Shown here piece by piece: positions 20,829 through 34,018 of a DNA stretch of 64,000 nt. Under the pieces are notes generated by a model that saw only the letters and a program-made list of their open reading frames with translations, did no database searches and was not told where the DNA came from. The stretch is from Corallium rubrum (Eukaryota; Cnidaria; Anthozoa; Scleralcyonacea; Coralliidae). The DNA lies in the NCBI GenBank assembly GCA_964035015.1, contig OZ036014.1:8322900-8386899 (forward strand), read 5' to 3'. How positions within the stretch are numbered: position 1 is the first letter of the stretch; each line of letters begins with the position of its first letter. The translations under genes were made by a program, and so were the position numbers.

Positions 20829-21464
20829 TGCCTACGCGCTTGTTCGTCTTGACTAAATAAGACGAACATGAAGGGGGGTAGGGGCCCACATATTTTTTGG
20901 CCAGGGGACCAAAATTTCTCTCGCCTAGTTGCCCTGCTTCGAATCCTGTGGTTGCGCCACTCTTTGTTTGATGAATTTGTCACACTGTGTTACATATACG
21001 TGCAGTGAGTGGGTGTTACATAGGCATAACATTATCAAACACAATCAGTTAATCGACAACATTCATGCAAACAAAAACAGATGTAACATGAGAAAGAACA
21101 GGGCCAGGGTAAACGTTGACGTAATTACATGCCAAATAAAATGACGTAATGGTCTTGCTTACCCCCCACATGACGACCCTGACCTCTCCCTTACTGTGAT
21201 TGGTCAGTCATAGCATTTGAGGGCAAAATGTTTTGCTTTCAAACGCTAACCGACCAATTACAACAATAAGGCAGAGGTTAGGGTCGCGTGGGGTGTGACA
21301 CAAGCCCATTACGTGCCAACAACTCTGTGAAATAAATGTTATTTTTCAATTTAACGTGAATCACAGAGTTCCCAAGCTTTCATGTTGTGCCAATTTGTAC
21401 ACTATTCTATAACTCCACTATTTCAAATATTATCCATTCATAATAGTGTAAAAAATGTTGTAAC

Positions 21465-21724
21465 AAAAGCTTGGGACTTCTGTGGAGACTGGTCGGTACG
21501 AGATCGTTTTCTCGACGACTATTTCCGAATGATAGGCGACAATCGAGTGCTCTTGCGTATGCGTGTATTTTTCCCGCCGAAACTCAATTTTTTCCCAAAG
21601 GATATTTGAGTTTTTTGAAACAGCTTCAACCAGGTCCGTTAAAAAGCCTTAAAACGAGATAAAAACCGCTTCTTTTGTCAACTTCTTGGGAGATATTTGA
21701 TTTCTACGAACAGCAATAATTTTA
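21465..21724 (+). promoter_or_regulatory. Candidate promoter of the U2 gene, NRF1-like site altered
   Basis: The sequence matches 9115-9375. The E2F-like TTTCCCGCC is retained at 21570-21578, but the NRF1-like site reads TGCGTATGCGT (21554-21564) instead of TGCGCATGCGT. Loss of the central CpG-flanked core would be expected to weaken NRF1 binding (inference). Confidence 0.45.
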
Positions 21725-22460
21725 AAAGTAAGTTTTAGAGAAAGGCGATGCGATATTTGTCTAAATATCTTTTATCAAAGACCAAGAGTCTTATATTTTT
21801 GTTTGTAGTTGTGAATTTGTTTTCGCAAACCAGCATTTGATAAACAGGCCAAATATTTGGTGAACTTTGTTTTTAGAAGAATGGCAACTGCGAGGTATGG
21901 TGATCTTTCGGAATACGAGTTGAAAAGACTTGAAAATATCAAGAGAAACCATGAATTTTTGGAGAAATGTGGTAAGCAAAAATAATATAAGTTAAACGCC
22001 AGCCATTCTGTGCTACGCTCGAGTAAATATCTTTTATTAATATAGATACAAATGGAATTGGCTGTTATTAATTTTGGTTTTACATTATTAGGTTTTAAAG
22101 TGGATAAGACGGCCCATCTTCCTAAGCCAAGAAAAAGGAAAGCTAAGGTTGAAAGTGATAGCAGTGATGAAGAATGGTTGCCTGGAGTGGACGAAAAAAC
22201 TGCTTTTGATAATAGCCATAATAAGTTTAAACCAGGTGAATTTTTTTGTAAATGTTTTCTATTTTTTCGTTTTTGGTATTACTTCTTTTTTTCTGTATAT
22301 TTATTTATATGTTTATTTATTTATCTTTTTATTTATTTATCTATTTATGTGTTGTTTATATGTGTCTATATTTATAACATATCTATCTACATTCTACAAC
22401 AACTATCAGTTTGTGTACATTTTGTAAACCGTTCTTTTTTCCTATAAGATTATATCTTAG

Positions 22461-25400
22461 ACAATCGCGGGCGCCTTAATATGGCTGCCATACTTTTAAA
22501 CTCTCTTATAATATTGTTATTATTCTCAATTTGTAATGCGATTTTTAACCCTGATTTTACCAACCAAAGGCCGAAAGTGTTTCGTAGCCTGTCTACAGTT
22601 TGTTCTGGTATTGGTTTTTCTCATGCGGCGACTGCAAATGGACTTTATTTTCTTGGACCGTCACTCAAAATCAAGTTCCAAAGATTATCAGCCAAAGCCC
22701 TGCGTTTCCCGATAAACAAGTGGTCAAAACGTGGTTCAACTTGCCTGTGTCTTCCTGGTCCAGAACCTGTTGTAGATTTGACTGTTTACATGGACATTTC
22801 CCCTAACCCGGGGCCAAGAGATGCCGAACTTATTAACAAATTATCCAACTCGAAGCCAAACTCGCCATGCTTTAATACAGGAAGCAATTTGCATACGAAC
22901 CAAACAACCAACGCTTACAAATATTCCACATACCAACTGAAAGCGCTTCGGTGGACAAATAAACTTATACCTGGTCAATCTACCTTGCTTACCTGTAAGA
23001 CCAATAATATTTTTAAATATCGAGGAAAAAGAGCTGGCTCTTCTACCTACTATAATCGTCAGTTTCCGATAAGGACCTTAGTTAATAACAGACCGGTCAT
23101 GGATGGTTTCACACGAAGCAGTCGAAGAGTAAATCTGAATAATTTATGTTATGTCAAGCAAGTCAACCAAGTCCAATCTAAGCATACCAACAACCTGTTC
23201 TTCGTTCCATCCTTGGGACTCTCCAATGTGATGAGTCTAGCACCAAAAATTGATGAAGTTAGAGTTTTTCTATCAGAACATAATTTGGACGTCTTTTGTG
23301 TAACCGAAACTTGGCTTAAAGACTCGATCAGTGACAATGTAATAAACGTGAATAACTACAGTATTGCCCGCAAAGACAGATCTCTTGCTCAACATGGTGG
23401 AGTATGTATATATATCAAGAACTCGATTAATTACACAATTCTACGGGAGTACGAGGACCCCAATAGTGCTGAAGTCTTGTGGGTTAAACTAACCCCGGAT
23501 CGGCTACCTCGCGGGTACAGTTGCCTCGTGGTTGGAGTTATTTACCATCCCCCAACTGCCAACGATCAAATTTTAATTAACTATCTACTAGATGCGTTAT
23601 CGAGAATTGAATGTTCAATTCCCAATGCTGGGTTTATTCTCGCTGGGGACTTTAACCGAGCCGATATTTCACAGCTAACTTGTCAATTTCACGTTTGTCA
23701 AATGGTCCCCTTTCCAACTAGAGGTGAACGCATATTGGATTTAGTTCTAACTAATTTGGTAGAATTTTATGATGTTCCAAAAAAGTTTTCGCCCTTTGGC
23801 CTTTCTGACCATTGCACTATTGGTATTTTTCCTAAATGTCGCGTGAAGCAAAGTTGCCCAACCAGGAAAACCGTTAAAACCAGAGATCTAAAACCAAGCT
23901 CTAAACAAGCTTTTGGCCGTTACCTTAACTCAGTAAACTGGTCATCCTTGCACTCCTTCGATTCCGTTTGCGACAAGTTCTCCCTTTTCGATAAATTGCT
24001 TCACATTGGGCTGAATACTATATTACCCATTAAGACAGTTAAAATTCACCGTAATGATGTTCCTTGGATGACGGCTACCCTTAAATCATTAATTTCACTC
24101 CGCCAGAAGGCTTATAGTCAGAATAATCATCTCCTCTTTAAATTTTACCGAAATCGTGTAAACAGAGAACGCAAGCGATGTAAAGCCAACTATTACCACG
24201 CAAAAGTTAATGATCTCAGCGGAAAGGACTCCAGGAAGTGGTGGTCCGAGTGCCGGCGAATTTGCGGCATGGAAAAATCACCTTTAGACCTGGCTGCTAA
24301 GCTCCTCAATGGGATGTCTCCTACCAGAACTAACATGATAACTCTCGCAAATGACATCAACAAAGGTTTCTTAGAGCCCCAACAATCCTTCGAGCCACTC
24401 GTTTCCACCTTCCGTTTGGACACTACAGGATTCCAAGTGCCATCCTTATCGTTGGAAGCTGTTACCGCAAACCTAATCTCGCTTAACGCAACTAAAGCAG
24501 GAGGTCCTGATAACATCCCAAATTGGGTTCTACGAGACTATGCATATCAATTGGCAACACCGGTACACGCGATAATTACTGCTAGTTTAGTTGAAGGAGT
24601 CCTGCCTACCATCTGGAAATGCGCAAATGTTACCCCACTACCAAAGGTTTCGAAGATCGAGGACATCACCAAAGATTTAAGACCCATTTCCCTCACACCT
24701 ACCTTGTCTAAGATAGCCGAGCACTTTGTTGTTCAAGACCACGTTAAACCAGCTGTTCTTAGGCGTTTGGGTGTAGACCAGTTTGGCTGTATTCCTGGTT
24801 CTTCTACTACGCATGCGCTTATCAGTATGATTCATAACTGGTCAAAAGACACCGACGGTACGAGTAATGACGTGAGAGTTTTTGTCCTCGATTATAGGAA
24901 AGCGTTCGATTTGATTGACCACAAGTTATTGATGTCAAAGTTAGTTAATTACAATATCAATCCTTATGTTATAAATTGGATTGCTGACTTTTTAAGAGAT
25001 AGACATCAGAGGGTAAAGCTGGCTCAAGATTGTTTTTCAGAATGGCAGTCCGTGCCGGCAGGAGTGCCACAAGGTACAAAACTGGGACCCTGGCTCTTTA
25101 TTGCGATGATTGACGATTTCCAGGTACCTTCCGCGAGTGGAATGTTTAAATATGTTGACGATACAACTATCTATGAAACAGTTAACAGTAGTGCTCTTAG
25201 TCATGCGCAAAATCCTATAGATGAGATAGTGGCGTGGTCAACGATAAATAAGTTCCAATTACATCCAAAGAAATGCAAAGAGTTAAGAATATCTTTTTCG
25301 CGTACCCCACTACCTCGTGACAGAGTAGTTATCGATGGAGCAGTGGTTAACCAGGTCGAGTCTGTGAAAGTACTAGGTGTAACCATCCAAAATAACCTGA

Positions 25401-26090
25401 AATGGAATGCTCATGTTGAGACAACAGTAAAGAAAGCTGTAAAAAGACTGTATTTCTTATCACAGCTTAAACGAGCCAAAGTTCCATCTGACGAGTTGGT
25501 GCTCTTTTACACCGCATGTATCCAATCCGTACTTTTGTATGCTTGTCAACTATTCCATTACAGTTTACCTGACTCTCTTAGTCTCTCTTTAGAAAGAGTT
25601 CAAATGAGGGCTTTGCGCATTATCTACGGATACAATTTACATTATAGTGAAGCCCTTTCTCTGTCAGGTCTAAATACCTTAACACAACATCGAGAACATC
25701 TATGTCAAACCTTTTTTAATAAAATCATTTCTAACGATCGTGATAACTTACATAGCTTTCTCCCATTTAACAATAGCCATCCAACGGTTAAATTACGTAA
25801 GCAAAGATTATTCACGTTGCCGAGATGTCGAACTAACAGGTTCCTAGACACTTTCATCAATGCTAGTGTGCGACATTACAATTCGTTATGAGAGTCATAC
25901 GCATAAAATTTTAGATTTGAACAATAGTAAGGAAATTGTAATTATTATTATCTTAGTTTTTTTATTATACTTTGTATTTTATAATATCCTTTTTTATATT
26001 ATTCAAACACTTTATGTAAACCTTAGCAATTCAGTGTATGCTGTTATTAAGGTCTTAATAAACCCATCTATCTATCTATCTATCTATCTA
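22461..26090 (+). mobile_element. Full-length LINE in intron 2 of U2
   Basis: Absent at the matching position of U1 (near 10112). It carries a single long ORF and AATAAA near 26057, and ends in a short ATCT repeat, a 3' tail type seen in non-LTR elements. It lies in the same orientation as the host gene. Target duplication could not be resolved because both junctions are ATCT-like. The intact ORF and its absence from U1 indicate recent insertion. Confidence 0.88.
22481..25891 (+). CDS. LINE polyprotein: endonuclease and reverse transcriptase (CR1/L2-like)
   Basis: Intact 1136-residue ORF. The N-terminus MAAILLNSLIILLLFSICNA looks like a signal peptide. DISPNPGP at residues 105-112 resembles a 2A ribosome-skipping motif, with Ser where Glu is usual. 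The exonuclease-endonuclease-phosphatase domain spans about 245-450, with TETWL, AGDFN, LDLVLTN and SDH. The reverse transcriptase spans about 650-930, with GGPDNIP, AFDLIDH, GVPQGTKLGP and YVDD at 891-894. The C-terminal part has SVLLYACQL and ERVQMRALR typical of this group. No separate ORF1 is seen. The clade call is from motif memory and is uncertain; the domain call is secure. Confidence 0.9.
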   Translation: MAAILLNSLIILLLFSICNAIFNPDFTNQRPKVFRSLSTVCSGIGFSHAATANGLYFLGPSLKIKFQRLSAKALRFPINKWSKRGSTCLCLPGPEPVVDLTVYMDISPNPGPRDAELINKLSNSKPNSPCFNTGSNLHTNQTTNAYKYSTYQLKALRWTNKLIPGQSTLLTCKTNNIFKYRGKRAGSSTYYNRQFPIRTLVNNRPVMDGFTRSSRRVNLNNLCYVKQVNQVQSKHTNNLFFVPSLGLSNVMSLAPKIDEVRVFLSEHNLDVFCVTETWLKDSISDNVINVNNYSIARKDRSLAQHGGVCIYIKNSINYTILREYEDPNSAEVLWVKLTPDRLPRGYSCLVVGVIYHPPTANDQILINYLLDALSRIECSIPNAGFILAGDFNRADISQLTCQFHVCQMVPFPTRGERILDLVLTNLVEFYDVPKKFSPFGLSDHCTIGIFPKCRVKQSCPTRKTVKTRDLKPSSKQAFGRYLNSVNWSSLHSFDSVCDKFSLFDKLLHIGLNTILPIKTVKIHRNDVPWMTATLKSLISLRQKAYSQNNHLLFKFYRNRVNRERKRCKANYYHAKVNDLSGKDSRKWWSECRRICGMEKSPLDLAAKLLNGMSPTRTNMITLANDINKGFLEPQQSFEPLVSTFRLDTTGFQVPSLSLEAVTANLISLNATKAGGPDNIPNWVLRDYAYQLATPVHAIITASLVEGVLPTIWKCANVTPLPKVSKIEDITKDLRPISLTPTLSKIAEHFVVQDHVKPAVLRRLGVDQFGCIPGSSTTHALISMIHNWSKDTDGTSNDVRVFVLDYRKAFDLIDHKLLMSKLVNYNINPYVINWIADFLRDRHQRVKLAQDCFSEWQSVPAGVPQGTKLGPWLFIAMIDDFQVPSASGMFKYVDDTTIYETVNSSALSHAQNPIDEIVAWSTINKFQLHPKKCKELRISFSRTPLPRDRVVIDGAVVNQVESVKVLGVTIQNNLKWNAHVETTVKKAVKRLYFLSQLKRAKVPSDELVLFYTACIQSVLLYACQLFHYSLPDSLSLSLERVQMRALRIIYGYNLHYSEALSLSGLNTLTQHREHLCQTFFNKIISNDRDNLHSFLPFNNSHPTVKLRKQRLFTLPRCRTNRFLDTFINASVRHYNSL

Positions 26091-27059
26091 ATCTTCTTTC
26101 TCATACACAGCCAATCAGTTATGTTATATTTAGTGATCTACTTCCATCATTTGCTGATACTCCATATTATATATATATATATTTTGTAGTTTTTAAACCC
26201 AAAAAGGTACCTGTCAATCTTAAACGAACACATACATTCACTAAAAAATCAACAACTCAACTCAAAAAGGTCAGTATTGTTCTATTTTTTTAGAGTGATT
26301 CTAGTATTTATTGAAAATGTAACTAACATGGTCAAACATACTAGATGATAACAACGATAAATTATATACATAGAAAAAACATACTAGGTATTAAAACATA
26401 TAACATTTATACCTATAAAAATCAATAGAGTGGTTGAGCTCTAATTCTGGTGTCTTTGATGGTAATTAATTGTCAGGCTTTATAAAGAATCTTTATACAG
26501 AGTCATCATTCTAATTTTGTCCTACACAAATTTTGTAAAATTTCTTTTTTAGCTATTTTGAACAAAAAAAATACTTTGGAGCTTTTTTGAAAACAAATTT
26601 TATTAACTGGTATCACTGGTATTCAGTTACGTTTTTGAGACATTACTGTTTGTCATAACAACAATTTGCATTCTTTTATTCTTTCTTTTATTCTGTTATT
26701 GTTTTAATTGCCTCTGCATAAGATTTACTTTAGTATTTAATATTGTTTTACTTTGAAATTTAAATTTTTGTTTCAAAAAACTGTATGGAGCCTTATTGTA
26801 CTATTAACTCTGTCTGGACTGAGAATGAGGGTTCTAATACCCGACGTTGACTACTGATGACGTCGTACTGTCATAGTGACGTCATAATTTGTTGCCATGA
26901 CACCAAAACTATGAAAATTATTTGGACTTAACATATCATGTAAAACTTTTATTGCGAAATATTTAATAGTTTTTGAGATATTGACTGCTATATTCTATTT
27001 TAACAAAAATATTATTGAAACTTTGGGCACCAAACATTTTTGCTTCCCTATGGTAAGAT

Positions 27060-28465
27060 TTGGAAAGAAGGCTGAGAAAGAAAGTAAGCATTGATGGAAT
27101 GCAGTTTGGTTTCGTGCCAGGGTCAGGGGAAGGAACAACGGACGCAATCTTTGTAGTACAGCAGATACAGGAGAAGTTTCTGGTAAAAAACGACGGAAGC
27201 TTAGACAAATAAAACATTTTTTATTTTACAGTAGCTGGCCTCATTTGATTTTACTTGTATATATACAACATGCTATTGGAGGACACTTTTACTAGCTAAG
27301 ATTATTGTTTTTTGTATTTGTGGATCCGGACAAAGCATTTGACAAGATACCGAGAGAAGTGGTTAGGTGGGCACTGATCTTGCTTGGAGTTGAGGAATGG
27401 CTAGTGAAAGTGGTGATGACGATGTATGAGAAAGCAAGGACAATGTTGAAAACGAAGCATGGAAATAGTGAAGAGTTTGAGGTACCGTTTGGAGTACATC
27501 AGAGGTCAGTCCTGAGCCCATCATTTTTCGTGATTGTGATGGAGGCACTGACGTAAGATGTCAGAGAGGGACTGTAATGGGAGCTGTTGTATGCGGATGA
27601 TTTAGTTTTGATGGCTGGGAGCATGGAGGAACTGAAGGTAAAGGTACTGAAGTGGAAGGAGTGCATGGAGGCAAAAGGGTTTAAAGTGAATATTGGAAAA
27701 ACAAAAAAAGGTGATGGTGTCCTGGAAGAATTGTGGTGATGTTGAAAGGACGGGGAAGTGGTCATACACTTCATCTCTTGTAGACCCATCCGCTGCACTC
27801 TGTACATCAATTGGATGTACAGAGTGCAGCGGATGGGTCTACAAGAGATGCTCAGGTGTGCAGGATTCGTTGGCTTGAGTTGAATATACGTATACTTTTG
27901 TGTGCAAAGTGCGTAAGAGAGTAGGTCATGGAGAGGATAGTGGCATAGACGAAAACTCGGATTTGGGAAATGGGGTGCATTTGGAAAATGTAGGAAAGTT
28001 TTCTTTTATATCTGGGGGATACGCTCAATGGAGCAAGGGTGTGTTGTGCGTGGAAGAAGTTAAAGAGCTGTCAGGGATTCTGACAAGGAAGGAAGTGTCA
28101 TTAAAACTTAAAGGGAATGTGGATGTGACATGTGTGAAGAATGCAATGATGTATATGGGGATTGAGTTGATGACTGATGTTGTGTGAACCGGTTGAAATG
28201 ACTGGAGCATGTATTACGGAAACTAAAGATGATGGTGACTTGGTGAAGAAAAGCGAGTCATATGACGTGGAACGTGTGTCAGGAAGAGGAATGCCAAAGA
28301 CGACATGCAATCGGGTTGTAGTGAGGGACATAAGAAAGTGGTATAAAAAGGGAGGATGCGCAAGAGAGAGAAGTGGAGGAAACTGCTGTGGGGAGCCGCC
28401 GGCCGACCCTTGCGTAAGCAGGGAAAATGGCCGTAAAATGGGTGTTGTCGTTGTTGTTATTATGG
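27060..28465 (+). mobile_element. Decayed RTE-like LINE in intron 3 of U2
   Basis: Same insertion as 11285-12710. Visible blocks include VDPDKAFDKIPREV near 27320, [11 protein letters not shown] near 27590, C-x2-C-x3-VYKRCSG near 27830, [18 protein letters not shown] near 27945 and [10 protein letters not shown] near 28100. It is frame-broken. It retains a cleaner single copy of the YAQWS/ARVC region that is partly duplicated in U1. Confidence 0.75.
27772..27850. repeat. 79-nt near-perfect palindrome, U2 version
   Basis: Arms match over all positions except one pair next to the centre. Relative to U1, left-arm position 27792 is G (A in U1) and its pairing partner 27830 is C (T in U1). Confidence 0.9.
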
Positions 28466-28911
28466 TAAAATGATCTTGATTCTCAAAAAAGGTTGTTCAA
28501 CTATTTTATATTTCTTCCATTTTACACCCAGTTCATTTTTAAATAGTGGTGATCTTATAAACTATTGTTATTTTATTTTTTTTAAATCTGTTTATAGTCC
28601 GACAATAATTCTAAAATTGAAAAAAGAGTGGAAGACCAAGATTGTTCTGATTTTGAATTTCTTGGAAAACTTGGGGATGAAATATTGGATGATCAACCTC
28701 AAAAGAAAGCAGTTAAAAAATCAATCAAGTTTAGGTACAAAAAGACGGTGGAGAAGCTATCACCCAGGGTAACACGATCTATTCGTAAATGTTATAAAGA
28801 AGAAGAAGTACCAGATGATGATCACTATATTTGTAAGTTTACTAAATGTAAATTAATTAGTCATGCTTTTGTATCATATTTGATAATTGAATGTCTGATT
28901 TATATTTTTAG

Positions 28912-28965
28912 TCTGTGAAGAATACCAAGATTTCTATTATGGCGAATGCCCATCACACAATTTCA
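28912..28965 (+). other. U2 zinc knuckle with Cys to Tyr
   Basis: Codons TGT GAA GAA TAC CAA: the second ligand Cys (TGC in U1 and U3) is TAC. A single G to A change explains it. Confidence 0.9.
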
Positions 28966-29535
28966 AGATAATTGAAGACGGGAGCAATAAAACGGAGACT
29001 GTGCAACCCAATGCAACGAATTCATTGCCAGAAAATGTGTATGTTAAAAATTCCATGATTCCCAATGCTGGATTAGGAGTATTTTCCAAAGTGAAGCTGG
29101 ATGTTAACACACGTTTTGGACCTTACAAAGGAACAAAAGTTGATGTAGAAGATTTGGAAGATGAGATGAACACTTCTTACATGTGGGAGGTTTGTTAGTT
29201 GTTAGAGGCTGATCATGCATGTGTTAGGTATGTACTCTCAATTTACTCAACTTTTTCATAAATTGTCTTTATTCAGATTGTACAAGATGCTAAGATCCAA
29301 TATTATATCGATGGCCATGACACCTCTTGTAGCAACTGGATGCGCTATGTCAACTGTTCACGGTGTGAAAATGAGCAAAATATTGTTGCCTACCAATATC
29401 GCGGTGATATTTTTTACAGAGTTTATAAACCAATCGAAGCAGACACTGAGCTTTTAGTTTGGTATGGAGATGAATACGCAGAACAACTTGGAATACCATT
29501 GTTTGAGGAAGTAGAAGAAACTGAAGATAAGATAG

Positions 29536-31469
29536 GTGATTAACCTATTCCATTTCCTATTTAGTAAATTTTTAAGCAGATTGACAAAAAAACACGAATT
29601 ACTTGGTGGTATCTAAAAGGGTGTTTATATGGAAGCGAGCTAGCCAGATGACCTTCTCGTGTAAACACAATAAAATCATCTCGGCAAGGTACCCGGGCTG
29701 GCTCACCTCCATACAAACACCCTCTAAATCTTTAAATATGCAAGACATATTAGGAAAAACAATTTTGATTTTGATTAGGGTTGTCTGCTCTTGCAAGCTA
29801 TGCAGTCTCTTTGTTTGTTACAAGTCTAGGCAGGAAAACAGACCGCATCTATTTAACGAGAAAGTAGACTTAGATTAAGTCCGTCTTTTCAAAGAAGTTA
29901 GGTTTACGCTGGGTGAGAAACTGGAAAAGGGAAACTGAGAGACTGAGAAACTGAAAAGGAGGGACTGAGAAACTGTGCAGAACGGACAAACTGAAAGCCA
30001 CTGAGCAACTTGGTTTTGGAAGGGAGACTCATGTTTCAGTTCACTTCCTCGCTTGCGTAAAGTATAAACCCTTGGAGAGATGAACTTGATCCAAGAGTTT
30101 ATACGAAGAAATTTCATGCGTTTTTTTATTGTACATATAGTTATACGCAAAAATTGAATTTGCACCAATTCATGTGTTGACGCTTTACAGTAATTTGCCT
30201 AAGTGTATTTTTCGAAATCCAATAGAGCTGCATGCATTTCATTGACTTACAACAGACAGGACAAAAGAGAGATCTCTCTTAGTCTCAAGGTATCTTTGAC
30301 TAGTCTCGTAGAAATTTTCCAGTGACAAATACGATATAAAAGTACAGACTGCATCCACAATCCATATATATACAAATTTTAAAGGTGTATGGTAAATTGT
30401 CAAAATTTCAGAAAACGAAATATGGGACGTTTCTAGCCGAAAGCCCTTTCATAAGATAGAAATAGTAAATCTTATGAAGGGCACTTAGAACCGTGCCAAA
30501 ACCGTTCTGTTATAAAATACGTGAACGTCCAAATTTTAGTATACGAGGCTTTTCTTTTAGCATAGTCATGCAGGTCAACACATTGTTGATTATCTGCAAG
30601 TATAGTCACTCAAAACGACGGATTCGCTATGTTTTTAAATTAGCACATGACTGTTTTCAACAAAAGCCCAGGGCCGGATTAGAGCTGCGTGGGCTCCGCC
30701 ATATTTTCAGCGTAGTGCCCCTTTAACCCTCACCCCTCCCCCCCCCCCCCCCCTCCATGAGACTCGAGCCCTGGGGCAACGCTTTCTAGAAAGCAAGTGC
30801 AGAGCAAAAAAATGTGCAACGAGAAAGCGCCGGGGCCCCTGAAAGCTTGGGGCCCACGGCATATGCTGCTTTTGCCATATGGTTAATCTGGTATTGTGAG
30901 ATACCTAGCCATACAAGATTCTATCTAAAGTATTAGAAATTTTATTTTGCTGTAAAAAATTTTGTGAACTATTTTTTGGGGCCTCTTTAAGATTGGGGGG
31001 CCCTGGCTGCAGACCAATCAGCCCACTTTTAATTCGCCCCTGCAAAAGCCAATTATTGTGTAGTACATTTCTTAGGGGCCGATTACATGGAGATTTTCAG
31101 CCCGGGCTTCCGATAAAATCCTTGTAAAACGGGGTTTGCGATTACATGACAAAAATTTCAGTCAAATTCAATCTTGATGATATGCAACCACAGTCTCATA
31201 AAAGTCAAAAGTCGACATGATCATCGTTTCAAATTGTTTAAAGAATCGGAATAGCCATTTTACGAGTCTTTATGATTTCAGCCGGGGCTGAAATTCTTCA
31301 TTACGTCATGAGAATATTTTAGCCCAGGCTGAAATTTCCTATGTAATCGCGAAACAATTTCAACCGGTTAGCCGGGCTGAAATTTCAGCCCGGGCTGAAA
31401 ATCTCCATGTAATCAGCCCCTTAAATGTTATTTTATACTGATTTACATCAATTCAATTTTTATTTACAG
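29536..31469. other. Intron 6 of U2 with shared MITEs
   Basis: Holds the GGGTGTTTATATGG MITE (29621-29727), the CAGGGCCGGATT hAT-type element (30669-31032, flanked by CAAAAGCC) and the GGGGCCGATTAC Harbinger-like element (31075-31420, flanked by TTA). A run of C lies near 30735. Confidence 0.8.
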
Positions 31470-32263
31470 GCGGTCATACTTGTAAGCATTGTGGTAGAAT
31501 GTACATGTATCAGGATTACCTTGATGTTCATTTGAAAAGATGTCCAGTGCTGGCTAGTGACAAGTTATGGGAATGTAAAGACTGCAGCAGAAAGTACAGT
31601 ACTGAAGAGTATCTTAAAATGCACATGAAGAATGATTGTAAGAAGAATGGTAGTTTAAAACATAGCGAAAGGAAACGTTCTGGGAAGACGCATTGTTGTC
31701 AACATTGTGGGAAAGCATTTACACAGGATAGTGCTTTGAAAACACATTTACGAGTACACACTGGAGAGAAACCTTATCAATGTGAACATTGTGGGAAAGC
31801 ATTTTCATACTGTAGTGTTTTGAAAACACATTTACGAGTACACACTGGAGAGAAACCTTATCAATGTGAACGTTGTGGGAAAGCATTTAAACAATATGGT
31901 AATTTGAAAAAACATTTACAAGTACACACTGGAGAGAAACCTTATCAATGTGAACATTGTGGGAAAGCATTTACACAGGATGGTGATTTGAAAAAACATT
32001 TACGAGTACACACTGGAGAGAAACCTTATCAATGTGAACTTTGTGGGAAAGCATTTTCATGCTGTAGTGATTTGAAAAGACATTTACGAGCACACACTGG
32101 AGAGAAACCTTATCAATGTGAACATTGTGGGAAAGCATTTACACAGGATGGTGATTTGAAAAAACATTTACGAGTACACACTGGAGAGAAACCTTATCAA
32201 TGTGAACATTGTGGGAAAGCATATACACAATATAGTAATTTGAAAACACATTTACGAGTACAC

Positions 32264-32908
<645 letters not shown>

Positions 32909-34018
32909 AGTAGAAATAATTTTAAAGAAGATAATTTTTTTCTATGTCGTGTAACATGTGCTCAAAACTGTTTTCTACCGATCATATCTGCCTTTATATA
33001 ATTGAAGATTTTTTTGCCGGAGTGGTAGTTCCAAAAAAGAAAATGTTGTTTAAACACAAGTAAATAATCCGACTCCACTCAATGTTTAGTCCGAAAATGT
33101 AAAACAACTACCTTTCACAAGTACTTTAGGTGGCTCTGTACAGTTTCTTGAAAAGTGGAAAACACACGTTCTAGATCCAAAATCTTGTACATTGATTATT
33201 TGTTAAAAGAATGGAACTACCTGACTTGTATAGAACGGCATTTTGAGAATCGGAAATTGTAACGAAAAAGTGCATAACTGTGGTTGCTATGGCAACAATG
33301 ACGTTTCGAAATGACTGCTAATTTAAACTAGTTTAATTCGTAAAAAACCTTGGTGTCCCCATATTTTTTTTCACTAAAGTTCTCTTCTAGCATGAGTAAC
33401 CGTTTAGTAAGAATAATCACGTTTTTTTATTTGAACAATTTTAGATCTTCAGAATTTTTTTAAGCTGGGGTCACCGAGCTTTTTTGCGAATTAAACTAGT
33501 TTAAACGCTAATTAGCAGTCATTTAGAAATGTCATTGTTGCCATAGCAATATGTATGTGCGTCTAAGATGTAAAAAAAAAGCTTGCCTCTTCACAAGGTC
33601 CACTATTTGTGTTAAACTTAGAATAGTTCTCAATCGCGATTCTTTGCCGCTTTTCACGATAATGAAATCCAATCTGACTTTCAACTAATACATATGTATA
33701 AGCTTCTATCGTGCTTTTTGTATTTAATAATTTTTACTTTAACTTGACTTGGCTTTGCACCAAATTTAATTTTATAAGATTATGAATCAGTATTTGTTAA
33801 AAGCTATTCAATTATGTAATAAAGTTGTCAGTTTTCTTGTCCTGTTACGTACTTTTGGTTATCGATCGGTTTAAAATAGTTGTCCAACAAACTATGTTGG
33901 AGTTTTATCTTATCTTATTTTTTAACCAGCATGTGTGTGGGAGAAAAATCGCATCTCGGTATTCATTCTTCTGTGCAATAGACGAACCAGGCGGAAAGCG
34001 TAATCTTGTCAGGAATAT
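32909..34018. other. 3' flank of U2 with truncated foldback element
   Basis: Matches the U1 flank, including the truncated right arm near 33548 and the block ending AACCAGCATGTGTGTGG. Confidence 0.7.

Larger units (their letters stand above)
26270..28597. other. Intron 3 of U2
   Basis: Contains the orthologous RTE-like relic and palindrome. The U1-specific MITE is absent. Confidence 0.75.
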
